From NCBI GenBank assembly GCA_907163345.1, contig CAJQUN010000128.1, positions 1,178,001-1,242,000 of the forward strand: a DNA stretch of 64,000 nt, in the 5' to 3' direction. The stretch is from Haberlea rhodopensis (taxonomy: Eukaryota; Streptophyta; Magnoliopsida; Lamiales; Gesneriaceae). The notes below the pieces were generated by a model, which made no database searches, was not told the DNA's origin, and worked only from the letters and a program-made list of their open reading frames with translations. This document shows positions 22,276 through 34,526 of the stretch, piece after piece. Position 1 is the stretch's first letter; the number at the start of each line of letters is the position of its first letter. The translations under genes were made by a program, and so were the position numbers.

Positions 22276-22572
22276 ATATGGTAGAGGTGATGATTGATGT
22301 ATTTCGATTTGATGTTGATTGAGTTACAGATTTTCGCACTGTTGATAATATAACTTTGTGTATATTGTTATTATTCTTGATTGATAGGGTTGATTATTAC
22401 GTATATTTTTGCTTTGATATGTATATATTTTCGTGTAGATTTCGGAAGATGTTACGCTTTTTGGTATTTATTGGTTGTTTCAGGAATCTAGGTGGAAAGT
22501 GGAAGAATTGAGCTAGAAGGAAGAAAACGAGTCAAACCGAGGCAAGAATGAAGAAATTGGATTCTGGCATGA

Positions 22573-22820
22573 CCGATCGATCGGACATGGAGGGCGATCG
22601 ATCGAAGGAGACAAAAGTTTTGGCCAACAAAGAAAAGCAGAGCTCGATCGATCGGAAAGTTGTGCTCGATCGATCGATCATGGCAGAGACTTGACAAGAA
22701 AAATTGAAGAAAGCTAGATCGATCGGTAGCTTAGCTTCGATCGATCGAGCGAGGCAGAGAAAATTAGGTCCGAGAGTTGAAGGCGCTCGATCGATCGAGA
22801 CATATTCACCGATCGATCGA
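22573..22820. repeat. GATCGATC palindrome cluster 4
   Basis: Seven exact CGATCGATCG cores and at least one variant (AGATCGATCGG) lie within 250 bases. The flanks are mixed (CCG...CGG, TCG...CGA), as in the solo LTR cluster at 8788-9007. Confidence 0.93.
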
Positions 22821-22893
22821 GACACAGAATTTTTAGAAAATTAAAGACTTGATTTGGTTTGATTTTTGGAAACACTTCCATCCACACCCTCCT

Positions 22894-22900
22894 TATATAA
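22894..22900 (+). promoter_or_regulatory. TATA-like box in element B LTR
   Basis: TATATAA lies 75 bases after the palindrome cluster. This places the cluster at the usual distance of a promoter-proximal element, by sequence only. Confidence 0.45.
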
Positions 22901-22947
22901 ATTAGGGAAGTAGGGCACGAATTCAAAGAGGAGAATCAGAGCATAAT

Positions 22948-24992
22948 TGTGATATCCCCGAAACGATTAATTGCTATTTGGTGCATTAATTGTGTTTATA
23001 TGATTAATTATGGTGGTAATTAATTATGTGTTTGAATTATTATGTGGAAATGCTTAGTCACATGTTAGAGTGACCCGGGATAGCATTTCAGGGTGCATGT
23101 TGGGTTTGTTGGGAATTATGGTTGGAAGCATGATTTATTTGCCTTGGTTAGGAATTAATTAGAAATCATATGTTTAATTGATATTTTGGTGCATTTGGTT
23201 TAATGCTTTGGAGAAATATCATGTTGGGGTGTTTTATACACCATGGATCGTGGATTGCATTTTTAATTAACCCAACTTTATACCCAATACCCCCACCTTT
23301 ACTAAATCATTTTTCACTTTACCAAAATCAACTTCCAACAAACCCTTTCTCTTCCATTTTCGTTCTTAAGCTTTGGGGTGAAGAGAAACCTTTCAAAAAT
23401 CTTGATTTGTGGAGCTTGTTGGGTGATTTGAGGTCCCCAAGAGGTATGGATACCTCATGGTTAATTTTGTAAGGTTTTGTTTGAGTTTGATATGATTTTA
23501 AAGGATTTTAAAATGGGTTTATGTTGGGTTGTTGTGGGTTTGGTTAATGGTTAGATTTATACTTGTTTTGAAGTATATTTTGGTGGTTTAAGTTGTCATT
23601 TTTGTTGTTGTTTGATTGTATAAGTGTTGGGATGGATTGGATGAGATTTTGGAGCAAAAATGGCAGAAAATCGCATGTCTGTGCGAGGCGATCGATCGCC
23701 TGAAAAGAGGCGACCGATCGCCAAGGGACAGTAACATTTTTGCGGGTTAGGCGATCGATCGCCTAAAATGAGGCGACCGATCGCCGAGAGGCAGTAGCCA
23801 AATCAAAGGAATGGCGATCGATCGCCATGTTTGAGGCGACCGATCGCCGCAGTGAAAATTTTGAGGCGACCGATCCGCCTGAGGGAAGCGATCGATCGCC
23901 GCCAGTGGATTTTTGGAAAATGGTTTATTTTGTCAAATTTTTGGTATTTGGCTATTATTTGGCTTCTAATATGGGGTTGTGTGATTGTGTAGAACCATCC
24001 CAGGTAGCAACGCAGCCGAGGAACTGAAGCCATATCAAATCCACTTTTGGAAAGGTACGTAGTGGACGTACGGGCACCCAACGGTACATGTATCTTATAT
24101 ACTTATTGTTTATGCATTGTGGATGCAAGTATATATGTGGTATTGCATTGTGGATGCAAATACATGTTATGCATGATGTTTATAGATGCATATGATTATT
24201 GGTGCATATTCCATGAGTCGTGGTCATCCCTTGATGATTTTAATGCTTGCCGCTATTTGTTTGGTTCCGCTAAATGTGAAGCGAGGGGTGGGAGCGCCGC
24301 ATGTCACATTTGAGCGTGGTTATCATATAGGGCGAGGAAAGGGTATTTTGCCGCTCAATGAGAGGCGAGGGGTGGGAGTCCCGCATGTCCATTGAAGCGA
24401 GGTTATCCTATGCCGCCTATATGTAAATAAGCGAGGGGCATTAAAATACATTGTGATGGACAGACTAGGGATTGGTGATCAGTATTTGGTATTGATGAAT
24501 GGTATATGTTCATGACATGTTTTGACCATTAAAAATAATCTGTTGATTATACTCATGAGTTATGGTACAGGGACAACTAAACGGGAAGCGTTTGTAATGC
24601 ATGGGAAAACAGGAAGTGTTTTATTATGATTATGCATTTACGCTTTATCTTCATATTGTGTTGAATATGAATGATTATTATTGCTCATGTTTGGGGGTTG
24701 TCCTTGTAGGTACACGTTTGGCATGATAGGAGGGCTAGACGGGTTGAGACAGTGAGCTTGAAGAGCATCTTTGGTAGATGAAGGACAGGATTATTTTGCC
24801 TAGTGTCTACTCTAGGAGTAGTGTAAAAATAGTTGATAGCATTCATTTGATGGGGAATGTAATTAATTGGTAGTCCTTATTTTTGGCATGTAATGCTTAA
24901 GCTCATAAACTCAACACGTTATTTCTCACTCTGATCATTTATATTAGCTCTATTATGCCTTGGTTCCGCATTTAAGGATTAGGGCCCTTACA
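22948..24992 (+). repeat. 5' LTR of T1 (2045 bp)
   Basis: It starts TGTGATATCCCCGAAACG and ends AGGGCCCTTACA. A TATA-like TTTATACAC lies at about 23233. Palindrome cluster 5 lies about 450 bases downstream of that. Confidence 0.95.
23687..23900. repeat. GATCGATC palindrome cluster 5, 5' LTR copy
   Basis: Four exact GCGATCGATCGCC sites alternate with sites reading GCGACCGATCGCC. One of these variants has an extra C. Spacing is 20-45 bases. Confidence 0.93.
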
Positions 24993-24996
24993 TTAG

Positions 24997-25008
24997 TGGT
25001 ATCAGAGC
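24997..25008 (+). promoter_or_regulatory. Primer binding site of T1
   Basis: TGGTATCAGAGC, four bases after the LTR end, fits initiator tRNA-Met priming. Confidence 0.92.
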
Positions 25009-25202
25009 AGTGGTTAGAGAACCCGGGAACGAGTGAAGGGTAGCCTTAGCATGATTGGCTAGGTGCTTACATTTGAAGCATGTTTATGCATGTGGTGCAT
25101 ATTAATGTATATCCTGTTATACTAACGTGCTTATTCTCATTCCTGTTGTCTAACGGCATAACATATATACTTTGGAATTGTTATTAACATTTGTGTTACA
25201 GC

Positions 25203-26330
25203 ATGGCTGCTAATGAGAAAGTTGGAGATGTTGGTAGTGTGAATGCAAGTATCGGACAGGCGAACCCTCTACCTCCACCGGCTGTAGGCATGGAACCAGT
25301 GGTTTAGTTATTGCTACCGGGTGAGATCAGTCTGACACAATTTCTGTCGTATCATCCGCCCCGGTTTGAGGGGACAGAGTCCGGAGAGGAGGCTGAAGAG
25401 TGTTTGGAAAGACTTGAACAGATCTTTGTATCGGCTCCTTGTGCTGTTACAGCGTGGCTGAGGCTAGCGGAGTTCCAGTTAGCAAAGAAACATCTCATGT
25501 GGTGGAGGAGCACGGTGATGGAGCTAAGAGCACTAGGTGCTGTGATTGACTGGACACTCTTCAGGACTAGGTTTTTGAACCGGTCTTCTCCGCAGCAGCG
25601 AGACAGACAAAGGAGGACGAATTTACAAGTTTGAAGCAGGGGAACATGACAGTGGCAGACTATGCCACACGGTACTCTTCGTTGCTGAGGTACTTTCCCC
25701 ACATTGCCACCAATGGGCACGCAAAGATGAGGAATTTTATGAAGGGATTGCGACCGGAGCTCTATGACCGGGTTATCACCAATAACCCAACTTCTTTTGA
25801 TGATGCTCTCACAAGGGCGGAGCTTGCCGAGCTTGGGGTGGGAGCTTATTCTAGTGCTATGTCACCACCGGTACCGCAACAGAGGCAGACTAATGACAGT
25901 TTGAGGCCCCGAGGAGAGCCATTTAAACCTCGTGGTGCCTCTTCATCTTCGCGATTTGGTGGAAAGAAGTACTTTGGTCAGAAACAGGATGGCAAAAAGG
26001 GCAATTGGTCGGCCAATCGAGGATCTTCACAAGGGGATAGGCCGGGAGAGCCGAGGTGCAACAATTGTGGAGGGCCACATTCTTCAAACAAGTGTCCTGC
26101 CTGTTATATCTGTGGCAAGATGGGCCACATCGCTCGGTATTGCCCCACCCGGGGAGGACAGTCAGAGTATCAGGGCAACAGGCCGAGGTTTGAGGATAGG
26201 ACAGTGCAGCAGAGGCAGCAATTTGGGCCTCGACCATCGGGAGGTCAGACAGTAGGACCGCCCCAGGGGCAAGTGTATGCACTGACCAGGGAGCAGGCCC
26301 AGGCAGCCCCAGAGGAGGTGATCGCCGGTA
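25203..26330 (+). pseudogene. T1 gag
   Basis: An ATG at 25203 begins a frame with a Pro-rich N-terminus, stopped by TAG at 25305-25307 after 34 codons. The frame then reopens with the chromovirus gag block LTQFLSYHPPRFEGTE. A one-base deletion at about 25580-25585 shifts the frame. The rest reads from 25631 with MTVADYATRYSSL and a CCHC zinc knuckle (CYICGKMGHIARYC, about 26101-26142) preceded by a CNNCGGPH... block. Gag would form the particle shell. As it stands it cannot be made in full. Confidence 0.92.
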
Positions 26331-29300
26331 CGTGTCATTTATTTACGTACCCTGCTTTTATTTTAATCGATACAGGTGCCTCCCACTCTTTTGTGTCTGT
26401 TGGTTTTGTGGAAAGACACCATATGCGCACGTCTTCTCTACCCACGCCTCTCCTTGTCTCGACACCCACTGGAAGAAATGTCGTTGCTGATCAGTTTATG
26501 GCAGACTGCCTCATTTATTTTGAGGGCAACGAGTTGAGGTCAGACTTGATTGTGTTGGGTATGTCGGACTTCGACTGCATCTTGGGCATTGATGTTCTGA
26601 ACAGATATCAGGCAGTGGTAGATTGCCGGCAGAGGACAGTGAAGTTCAGACCTGAGTTGGGCAGTCAGTGGACCTTCTATGGCAACGGTTCTCATGCGAA
26701 GATTCCGTTGGTGTCAGCGATCAAGATGACTCAGCTGTTGGAACGTGGACACACGGGTTATCTCATCTATGCCGTGGACACGTCTGGGAAGAATAAAGAA
26801 CTAAGAGTTGAGGATGTGCCAGTGGTGGCAGAGTTCGTTGATGTATTCCCAGAAGAGATCCCAGGATTTCCACCGGCTAGGGAAGTTGAGTTTGGGATCG
26901 AGTTGCGGCCAGGGACATCCGCTATCTCTCGTGCACCTTATAGGATGGCACCGGCTGAGTTGAGAGAGTTGAAAGAGCAGTTGCAGGATCTCCTTGACAA
27001 GGGATATATACGCCCGAGCGTGTCGCCCTGGGGCGCACCGGTTCTCTTTGTGAAGAAGAAGGACGGTTAGATGCGGTTGTGCATCGATTACCGGCAACTG
27101 AATAAGGCTACAGTGAAGAACAAGTATCCTCTCCCAAGGATAGATGACTTGTTTGATCAGTTGCAAGGTACCAGGGTGTATAGCAAGATTGATTTGCGAT
27201 CCGGGTATCATCAGATTCGAGTCAGAGAGGAAGATGTGCAGAAGACAGCATTCCGGACCCGATATGGGCATTATGAGTTCCTAGTGATGCCGTTCGGCGT
27301 GACGAATGCTCCAGCAGTCTTTATGAGTCTGATGAACAGAGTGTTTCAGCAGTATCTTGATCAGTTCGTCATCGTGTTCATAGACGACATTCTCATCTAC
27401 TCCCGGAGTGAGGAAGAGCATGTGAAACACTTGAGGACAGTGCTTCAGATTCTCAGAGAGCATCAGTTGTATGCTAAGCTCAGTAAGTGTGAATTTTGGC
27501 TGAGCAGTGTAGTGTTTCTGGGGCATGTCATATCGAGCAGTGGGATATCTGTAGATCCCAAGAAGATTGAGGCTGTGATGGAGTGGGCTGCCCCCACTTC
27601 TGTGCCTGAAAAACGGAGTTTTCTGGGTTTGGCTGGTTATTATCGACGCTTCGTCGAGGGCTTTTCGAAGATTGCCAAGCCGTTGACGCAGTTGACTCAG
27701 AAAGGAGTGCCTTTCTTTTGGTCAGAAGCTTGTGAGGAGAGCTTCCAGGAATTAAAGCACCGGTTGACGACGGCGCCAGTGTTAGTGATCCCTACGGAGA
27801 ACTCCAGATTTGCTCTGTATACTGACGCATCACTTCAGGGCCTTGGGTGTGTTCTGATGCAAGATAAGCATGTGGTAGCTTATGCATCGAGGCAGTTGAA
27901 GCCGCATGAGACCAGATATCCAGTTCATGACTTGGAATTGGCGGCTATCATCTTCGCCCTGAAGATTTGGATGCATTATTTGTATGGTACGTCGTTTACC
28001 ATATACACGGATCACAAGAGCCTCAAGTTTTTATTCACTCAGGCAGAGCTGAACATGAGGCAGAGGAGGTGGATGGACCTACTCAAGGACTATGATTGCG
28101 AGATAGAGTACCATCCCGGGAAATCTAATTTGACAGCAGATGCTTTGAGCCGGAAAGTGAGGAGTTCTGCTGAGGACGTCATCCATCTGTCAGCCATGAT
28201 GACCTCCTATTGCCAGTTGGGCTATGATTTTGACATAGATGCATCGCCTGTGTATGTATCGACTCTGTTAACCGAGCCACATATCTATGAGAACATCAGG
28301 AGAGCTCAGAGGTCAGACGATGAGGTTCAGAGGTGGTTATGTTTAGTACATCTTGGTCAGCCAACAAAGTTCAGAGTGGCCGATGACGGATCTTTGAGAT
28401 TGGGTGACCGCTGGGTGGTTCCGAGTACGCCGGAGTTGCGTAAAGGAATCTTGGAGCGAGCTCATAGTAGCAGACTTAGCATCCACCCAGGCGGGAAGAA
28501 GATGTATAAAGATCTACGTGGCCAGTTTTGGTGGAAGAGAATGAAGAGTGATGTCGTCGCTTTTGTGAAGAGGTGTTTGATCTGCCAGCAGGTTAAGGCA
28601 GAGAGACAGAGACCTGGCGGCGAGTTGAGAAGCTTGGAGATACCGAAGTGGAAGTGGGAGCACATTTCCATGGACTTCGTGACTCATTTGCCGATGAGTG
28701 CTTCAGGCTTCGATGCTATTTGGGTGATCGTGGATCGATTGACTAAGGTTGCCCACTTTATCCCCTATAGCATGACTTTCACCTTTTTGAGGATGGCGCA
28801 GTTGTATATTAGAGATGTGGTGAGATTGCATGGGATCCCCGTTTCCATAGTGTCAGATCGAGATCCGCGATTCACATCTCATTTCTGGGAAGGTCTTCAG
28901 TCAGCCTTGGGAACTGAAGTCAGATTGAGCACTGCTTATCATCCTCAGACGGATGGCCAGACCGAGCGTACAATTCAGACGCTCGAGGACATTTTGAGAG
29001 CTTGTGTTTTGGAGTTCGATGCTTCTTGGAAGGATTCAGTGCCTCTGGTAGAGTTTTCTTATAACAATAGCTACCAGACGAGTATTCAGATGGCTCCATT
29101 TGAAGCTCTTTATGGCAGACGGTGTAGATCACCCTTGTGTTGGGATGATTTGGACCGCAAATCGGTCGGAGGACCGGAATTGATTCGGGAGATGGAAGAA
29201 AAGATAAAGACGATAAGGCAGAAAATGAAAGCGGCCCAGGACAGACAGGCAGCTTATGCGAATAAACGGCGGAGACCGTTGGAATTTCAGTTGGGAGATA

Positions 29301-29752
29301 AGGTCTTTTTGAAGATCTCGCCTTTCAGAGGCGTTGTGCGATTTGGGATGCGCGGGAAACTGTCTCCGAGGTATGTTGGACCGTACGAGATTTTGCAGCG
29401 CAATGGCACCTTAGCTTAGCGACTGGCTTTGCCGCCTTCTTTATCTGGTATACATGATGTGTTTCATGTGTCTATGCTGCGGAAGTATGAGCCGGATCCG
29501 TCGCATGTTTTACAGCCTTCCGAAGTTCAGTTAGAGTCCGATGTGTCTTATGTAGAACGGCCTGTCAGAATTCTGGATCGAGCAGACCATAGACTTCGGA
29601 ACAAAGTGATACCTATGATCAAGGTTCAGTGGGATCGCAGGGGTGTCGAGGAGGCTACGTGGGAGACGGAGCGGCATATGGTGCAGCACTACCCGGAACT
29701 ATTCTCTGGTATGTGTTTATGTTTAGTTTCCTTTTGGGGTAAGTGCATGTGA
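26331..29752 (+). pseudogene. T1 pol: protease, RT, RNase H, integrase, chromodomain-like end
   Basis: Protease has LIDTGASHSF (about 26365). RT has YRMAP, LLDKGYI and the active site FIDDILIYS (about 27376). RNase H has YTDASLQG and LSRK. Integrase has a zinc site (HPGGKKM ... CLICQQ) and a core with DFVTHLP, SDRDPRF and DGQTERTIQTLED. The last 100 codons (HVSMLRKYEPDP, then a VQWDRRGVEEATWE block) match the chromodomain-like tail of Tekay elements. Two in-frame TAG codons break it: at 27068-27070 just after VKKKDG at the RT start, and at 29417-29419 near the end of integrase. All else is in one frame from 25631 to 29752. Confidence 0.95.
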
Positions 29753-29768
29753 TTTCGAGGACGAAATC
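29751..29768 (+). promoter_or_regulatory. Pre-polypurine hairpin of T1
   Basis: GATTTCG-AGGA-CGAAATC forms a 7-base-pair stem with a 4-base loop, overlapping the pol stop codon by two bases. It is followed by the purine tract AAGTAGGGGAGTA, then the 3' LTR. Comparable hairpins lie at 42873, 51197, 60316 and 62930. Confidence 0.75.
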
Positions 29769-29772
29769 TTAT

Positions 29773-29786
29773 AAGTAGGGGAGTAT
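29773..29786 (+). promoter_or_regulatory. Polypurine tract of T1
   Basis: AAGTAGGGGAGTAT directly before the 3' LTR. The same tract occurs on the minus strand at 60298-60312 in T2. Confidence 0.85.
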
Positions 29787-31819
29787 TGTGATATCCCCGA
29801 AACGATTAATTGCTATTTGGTGCATTAATTGTGTTTATATGATTAATTATGGTGGTAATTAATTATGTGTTTGAATTATTATGTGGAAATGCTTAGTCAC
29901 ATGTTAGAGTGACCCGGGATAGCATTTCAGGGTGCATGTTGGGTTTGTTGGGAATTATGGTTGGAAGCATGATTTATTTGCCTTGGTTAGGAATTAATTA
30001 GAAATCATGTGTTTAATTGATATTTTGGTGCATTTGGTTTAATGCTTTGGAGAAATATCATGTTGGGGTGTTTTATACACCATGGATCGTGGATTGCATT
30101 TTTAATTAACCCAACTTTATACCCAATACCCCCACCTTTAATAAATCATTTTTCACTTTACCAAAATCAACTTCCAACAAACCCTTTCTCTTCCATTTTC
30201 GTTCTTAAGCTTTTGGGTGAAAAGAAACCTTTCAAAAATCTTGATTTGTGGAGCTTGTTGGGTGATTTGAGGTCCCAAGAGGTATGGATACCTCATGGTT
30301 AATTTTGTAAGGTTTTGTTTGAGTTTGATATGATTTTGAAGGATTTTAAAATGGGTTTATGTTGGGTTGTTGTGGGTTTGGTTAATGGTTAGATTTATAC
30401 TTGTTTTGAAGTATATTTTGGTGGTTTAAGTTGTCATTTTTGTTGTTGTTTGATTGTATAAGTGTTGGGATGGATTGGATGAGATTTTGGAGCAAAAATG
30501 GCAGAAAATCGCATGTCTGTGCGAGGCGATCGATCGCCTGAAAAGAGGCGACCGATCGCCAAGGGACAGTAACATTTTTGCGGGTTAGGCGATCGATCGC
30601 CTAAAATGAGGCGACCGATCGCCGAGAGGCAGTAGCCAAATCAAAGGAATGGCGATCGATCGCCATGTTTGAGGCGACCGATCGCCGCAGTGAAAATTTT
30701 GAGGCGACCGATCGCCTGAGGGAAGCGATCGATCGCCGCCAGTGGATTTTTGGAAAATGGTTTATTTTGTCAATTTTTTGGTATTTGGCTATTATTTGGC
30801 TTCTAATATGGGGTTGTGTGATTGTGTAGAACCATCCCAGGTAGCAACGCAGCCGAGGAACTGAAGCCATATCAAATCCACTTTTGGAAAGGTACGTAGT
30901 GGACGTACGGGCACCCAACGGTACATGTATCTTATATACTTATTGTTTATGCATTGTGGATGCAAGTATATATGTGGTATTGCATTGTGGATGCAAATAC
31001 ATGTTATGCATGATGTTTATAGATGCATATGATTATTGTGCATATTCCATGAGTCGTGGTCATCCCTTGATGATTTTAATGCTTGCCGCTATTTGTTTGG
31101 TTCCGCTAAATGTGAAGCGAGGGGTGGGAGCGCCGCATGTCACATTTGAGCGTGGTTATCATATAGGGCGAGGAAAGGGTATTTGCCGCTCAATGAGAGG
31201 CGAGGGGTGGGAGTCCCGCATGTCCATTGAAGCGAGGTTATCCTATGCCGCCTATATGTAAATAAGCGAGGGGCATTAAAATACATTGTGATGGACAGAC
31301 TAGGGATTGGTGATCAGTATTTGGTATTGATGAATGGTATATGTTCATGACATGTTTTGACCATTAAAAATAATCTGTTGATTATACTCATGAGTTATGG
31401 TACAGGGACAACTAAACGGGAAGCGTTTGTAATGCATGGGAAAACAGGAAGTGTTTTATTATGATTATGCATTTACGCTTTATCTTCATATTGTGTTGAA
31501 TATGAATGATTATTATTGCTCATGTTTGGGGGTTGTCCTTGTAGGTACACGTTTGGCATGATAGGAGGACTAGACGGGTTGAGACAGTGAGCTTGAAGAG
31601 CATCTTTGGTAGATGAAGGACAGGATTATTTTGCCTAGTGTCTACTCTAGGAGTAGTAGTTGATAGCATTCATTTGATGGGGAATGTAATTAATTGGTAG
31701 TCCTTATTTTTGGCATGTAATGCTTAAGCTCATAAACTCAACACGTTATTTCTCACTCTGATCATTTATATTAGCTCTATTATGCCTTGGTTCCGCATTT
31801 AAGGATTAGGGTCCTTACA
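29787..31819 (+). repeat. 3' LTR of T1 (2033 bp)
   Basis: Nearly identical to 22948-24992. It carries palindrome cluster 5 at 30525-30737. It lacks 8 bases at about 31656 that the 5' LTR has. Confidence 0.95.
30525..30737. repeat. GATCGATC palindrome cluster 5, 3' LTR copy
   Basis: Same sites as 23687-23900, without the extra C in one variant site. Confidence 0.93.
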
Positions 31820-32779
31820 ATAATCAGACCCAATAATATATTTTTGAGCCGCCTATCATCTTCCAAGAACAATCCAAGTTTAGAGAAATCCTTTGAAGTG
31901 CAAGGAAGGAAGCAAGAGAAGAAGTATCGTTCAACGCACGGATTCGCTCCTACGTTTATCATACTTCTAAACTTTAGTTATTTTGATTTTCAGATTTATT
32001 TGATGTTTATGAGGTTGAGAAAAGATTATACATCTTATTAGTTTGATTTGAATATAAATTCAGTTTATTTTATCAAGGTTAAGTAAGATTGTGATTGAGT
32101 TATTGATTTGAATGTGTTTGAGTGAATTAATTCTTTTGTGCATGAATTATAGTCTTAATGCTATCAAAGCCTAGCTAACTTTGATTGAATTTGTGAATTA
32201 TAATTGAGATCGAGAGATAAAGTTATAATACGCTACAATAATTCGTGTATGTTTAAGATTTAGATCGAGAGATTAAATCACGTATGTGATCACTTTGAAT
32301 TGCTAGATTTAAAGTTAATGGGTTTCATCGAGATTTATTCAATATTAAGTTGGTTTAAGTGAACGAGAGTTACTTGTGTCAATTTAATATTAGTTTCAAT
32401 ATAGCTTGAGAAAGTATATTGACTATATTAGGAAATCCGTCACCTTAAGAATTGATTGATCAGTAATTGTTTTTAACAAACAAATCATTGACGATAACAC
32501 AATTGAACAAACATCTTGATAAATTTCTTGAGCGGAATTCCTTCGCATCTTCAAAGGAGTTGTTTTATTTTTGAGTTTTTAAGTCTTTAGTTTAATTAGA
32601 TAATTAATCATTTTTTTCGTAGGCTAAATATAATTTTGCTAATTTTATTTGGTACTTATACGTTAGTCCCTGTGGGTTCGACATCCTTTCATTTATATCA
32701 CTATACTAAAACTTGACACCGTGCACTTGCGGTCTAAAATCGCTACACTGGAATTTTCTGTTTAAAATAAAAGCGATCA
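31820..32779 (+). repeat. 5' LTR of element B, second part
   Basis: It begins with the ATAAT duplication and ends near GCGATCA at 32779, six bases before the primer site. The late part (TTGACACCGTGCACTTGCGG, about 32710) matches the C LTRs on the opposite strand (about 49490 and 53860). No gene is seen. Confidence 0.82.
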
Positions 32780-32785
32780 AGTTTT

Positions 32786-32803
32786 TGGCGCCGTTGCCGG
32801 GGA
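32786..32803 (+). promoter_or_regulatory. Primer binding site of element B (tRNA-Asp)
   Basis: TGGCGCCGTTGCCGGGGA matches the complement of the plant tRNA-Asp 3' end as I remember it, and is the usual site of Athila-like elements. Confidence 0.85.
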
Positions 32804-32954
32804 CTAATTTGTATAATACCATACGAGATTAGTTAATTGTAATTTAGCCATATTTATTTTTGTTTTATTTGTTTGTCACTCTTGACCGTTGGGTTTACTA
32901 CATTCGTATTTCTCCTTTTGGGTTGATTTTTACAGGTAGTAATCTTTTTGGTGC

Positions 32955-34526
32955 ATGCTAAGGAGTATCAACCCCGCACTCAAGCCGTTTGACCCAGAAA
33001 TCGAGCATACGTGTCTAAGGAAAATTAGGGAAGCTCGAGCAATGGCTGATAACAATCAAGAAGGGGGCGCGAACAATGAAGCACCGAATCCAAGATCTAT
33101 GATGGATTTTGCTCAACCAGCTTTCCATGGATCATTGTCAAGCATTACAAGGCCGAGTATTCAAGCCAACAATTTTCAGATAAAGCCAGCTATAATATAG
33201 ATGATCCAGCATTCAGTGATGTTTGGGGGAGTAGCCACTGATGACCCAAACGGTCACATCTCCAACTTCTTGGAGATTTGTGACACCTTCAAACACAATG
33301 GCATTTCTGACGACGCCATCAGGTTAAGGTTATTTCCCTTTTCATTAAAAGATAAAGCTAAAGCTTGGTTGAATTCTTTACCTGCAGGATCTATCACCAC
33401 TTGGGAGGGGATGACACAAGTATTCTTGTCTAAATATTTCCCCTTCCAAAACTGCGAAGATGAGAAACGATATCACCACGTTTGGGCAATATGATCCTGA
33501 AACATTATATGAGGCGTGTGATTGTTTCAAGGACTTGCTTAGGAGATGCCCACATCATGGTCTTCCTATTTAGCTCCAGGTACAAACTTTTTATAACGGT
33601 TTATTTTCATCTAACCGTTCTATGATTGATGCAGCCTCAGGAGGATACATTTTGCTCAAAACAACGGAAGCAGCCTATAACTCTTGGAAGAGATGGCTTC
33701 TAATAGCTATCAATGGCAATCGGACAGGAATGTGCCAAAGAAACCAGCTGGAGTTCACCAAATTGACGACATCACTGCTCTTTCGGCACAGTTGGAAGCA
33801 TTGAACAAAAAGATAGATAGCATGCGCATGACAGCAATGCAAGCTCAAGTTATCACTTGTGAATTGTGTGGAAGCAATCATCCAAACACCTAGTGCCAGG
33901 CAGGTAATCCATTTAATCAGTCTAATGAGTCCGCTAATTATGTAGGAAACAGGTAGCCCAACAACCCGTACTCCAATACTTACAACCCGGGATGGAGGAA
34001 TCATCCAAATTTGCAATGGTCCAACCAAAACAATGTGTTGAACCCACAACAACAACCGGGATATGTACCTAAGCCGAGTATGGAGGAGCTAATGACCAAG
34101 TTCATATCATCAACTGAAACTAGGATGCAAAATCAGGAGGCATCTATAAAGAACTTGGAAATACAAGTAGGGCAACTTGCAACGTTGATTTCCAGACGAA
34201 CTCAAGGTACACTACCAAGTTGTACAGTGATAAATCCAAAGGAGCAAGCGAATGTCATAGCACTAAGGAGTGGAAAAGAGCTAAGGACACAGACTGAAGC
34301 ACAAGAAAGTTGTGAAACCACCACTGAAGACAAAAGTAAGACTGAGGAAAAGGTAATCGAAAAAGGTAAAAATTCCAACACCACACCAATCACACACACT
34401 GATAAGGTAGTAATTCCTCCCCCATTTCCCTCTGCATTAAAAAGAGCTAAAATGGACGCTGAATTTGGTAAGTTTCTTGAAGTATTTAAGAAATTGCATA
34501 TTAATATACCATTTGCTCTACTTTAA
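32955..34526 (+). pseudogene. Element B gag, heavily broken
   Basis: The gag block shows FGGVATDDPNGHISNFLEICD, then LKDKAKAWLNSLPAGSITTW (about 33340-33410). A zinc-knuckle-like CELCGSNHPNT follows (about 33860), where a TAG (33891-33893) precedes the last Cys. A Gln-rich stretch with a coiled segment ends in PPPFPSALKRAK. I count stops at 33198-33200, about 33572, 33891-33893 and about 33954, a frameshift near 33450, and another near 33680. It cannot produce protein. Confidence 0.85.

Larger units (their letters stand above)
22382..22947 (+). repeat. 5' LTR of element B, first part
   Basis: It holds palindrome cluster 4 (22573-22820) and a TATA-like TATATAA at 22894-22900, about 75 bases downstream of the cluster. 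The last five bases, ATAAT (22943-22947), are the T1 target duplication. Confidence 0.85.
22948..31819 (+). mobile_element. Tekay-like chromovirus T1, complete, very young
   Basis: Two LTRs (2045 and 2033 bp), a target duplication ATAAT at 22943-22947 and 31820-31824, a tRNA-Met type primer site, gag, protease, RT, RNase H, integrase and a chromodomain-like end make a complete 8872-bp element. The LTRs differ by about 8 substitutions and a few indels by eye, including an 8-base deletion near the end of the 3' LTR. Despite this youth, the gag-pol frame has three TAG codons and one frameshift, so the element probably moved with help from another copy. Confidence 0.96.

Noticed and set aside
24047..24395. 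Frames in the T1 LTRs (also 30884-31261)
   Set aside because: They lie within LTRs, overlap each other and have no family match that I recognise.
25305..29419. Recoding of TAG as a general readthrough signal in T1
   Set aside because: The three TAG codons lie in places with no known readthrough role, and other elements have TGA and TAA breaks as well. Defect is the simpler view.
32786..32803. tRNA-like sequence matching the end of tRNA-Asp
   Set aside because: It is only the primer binding site next to an LTR end. No cloverleaf is present.
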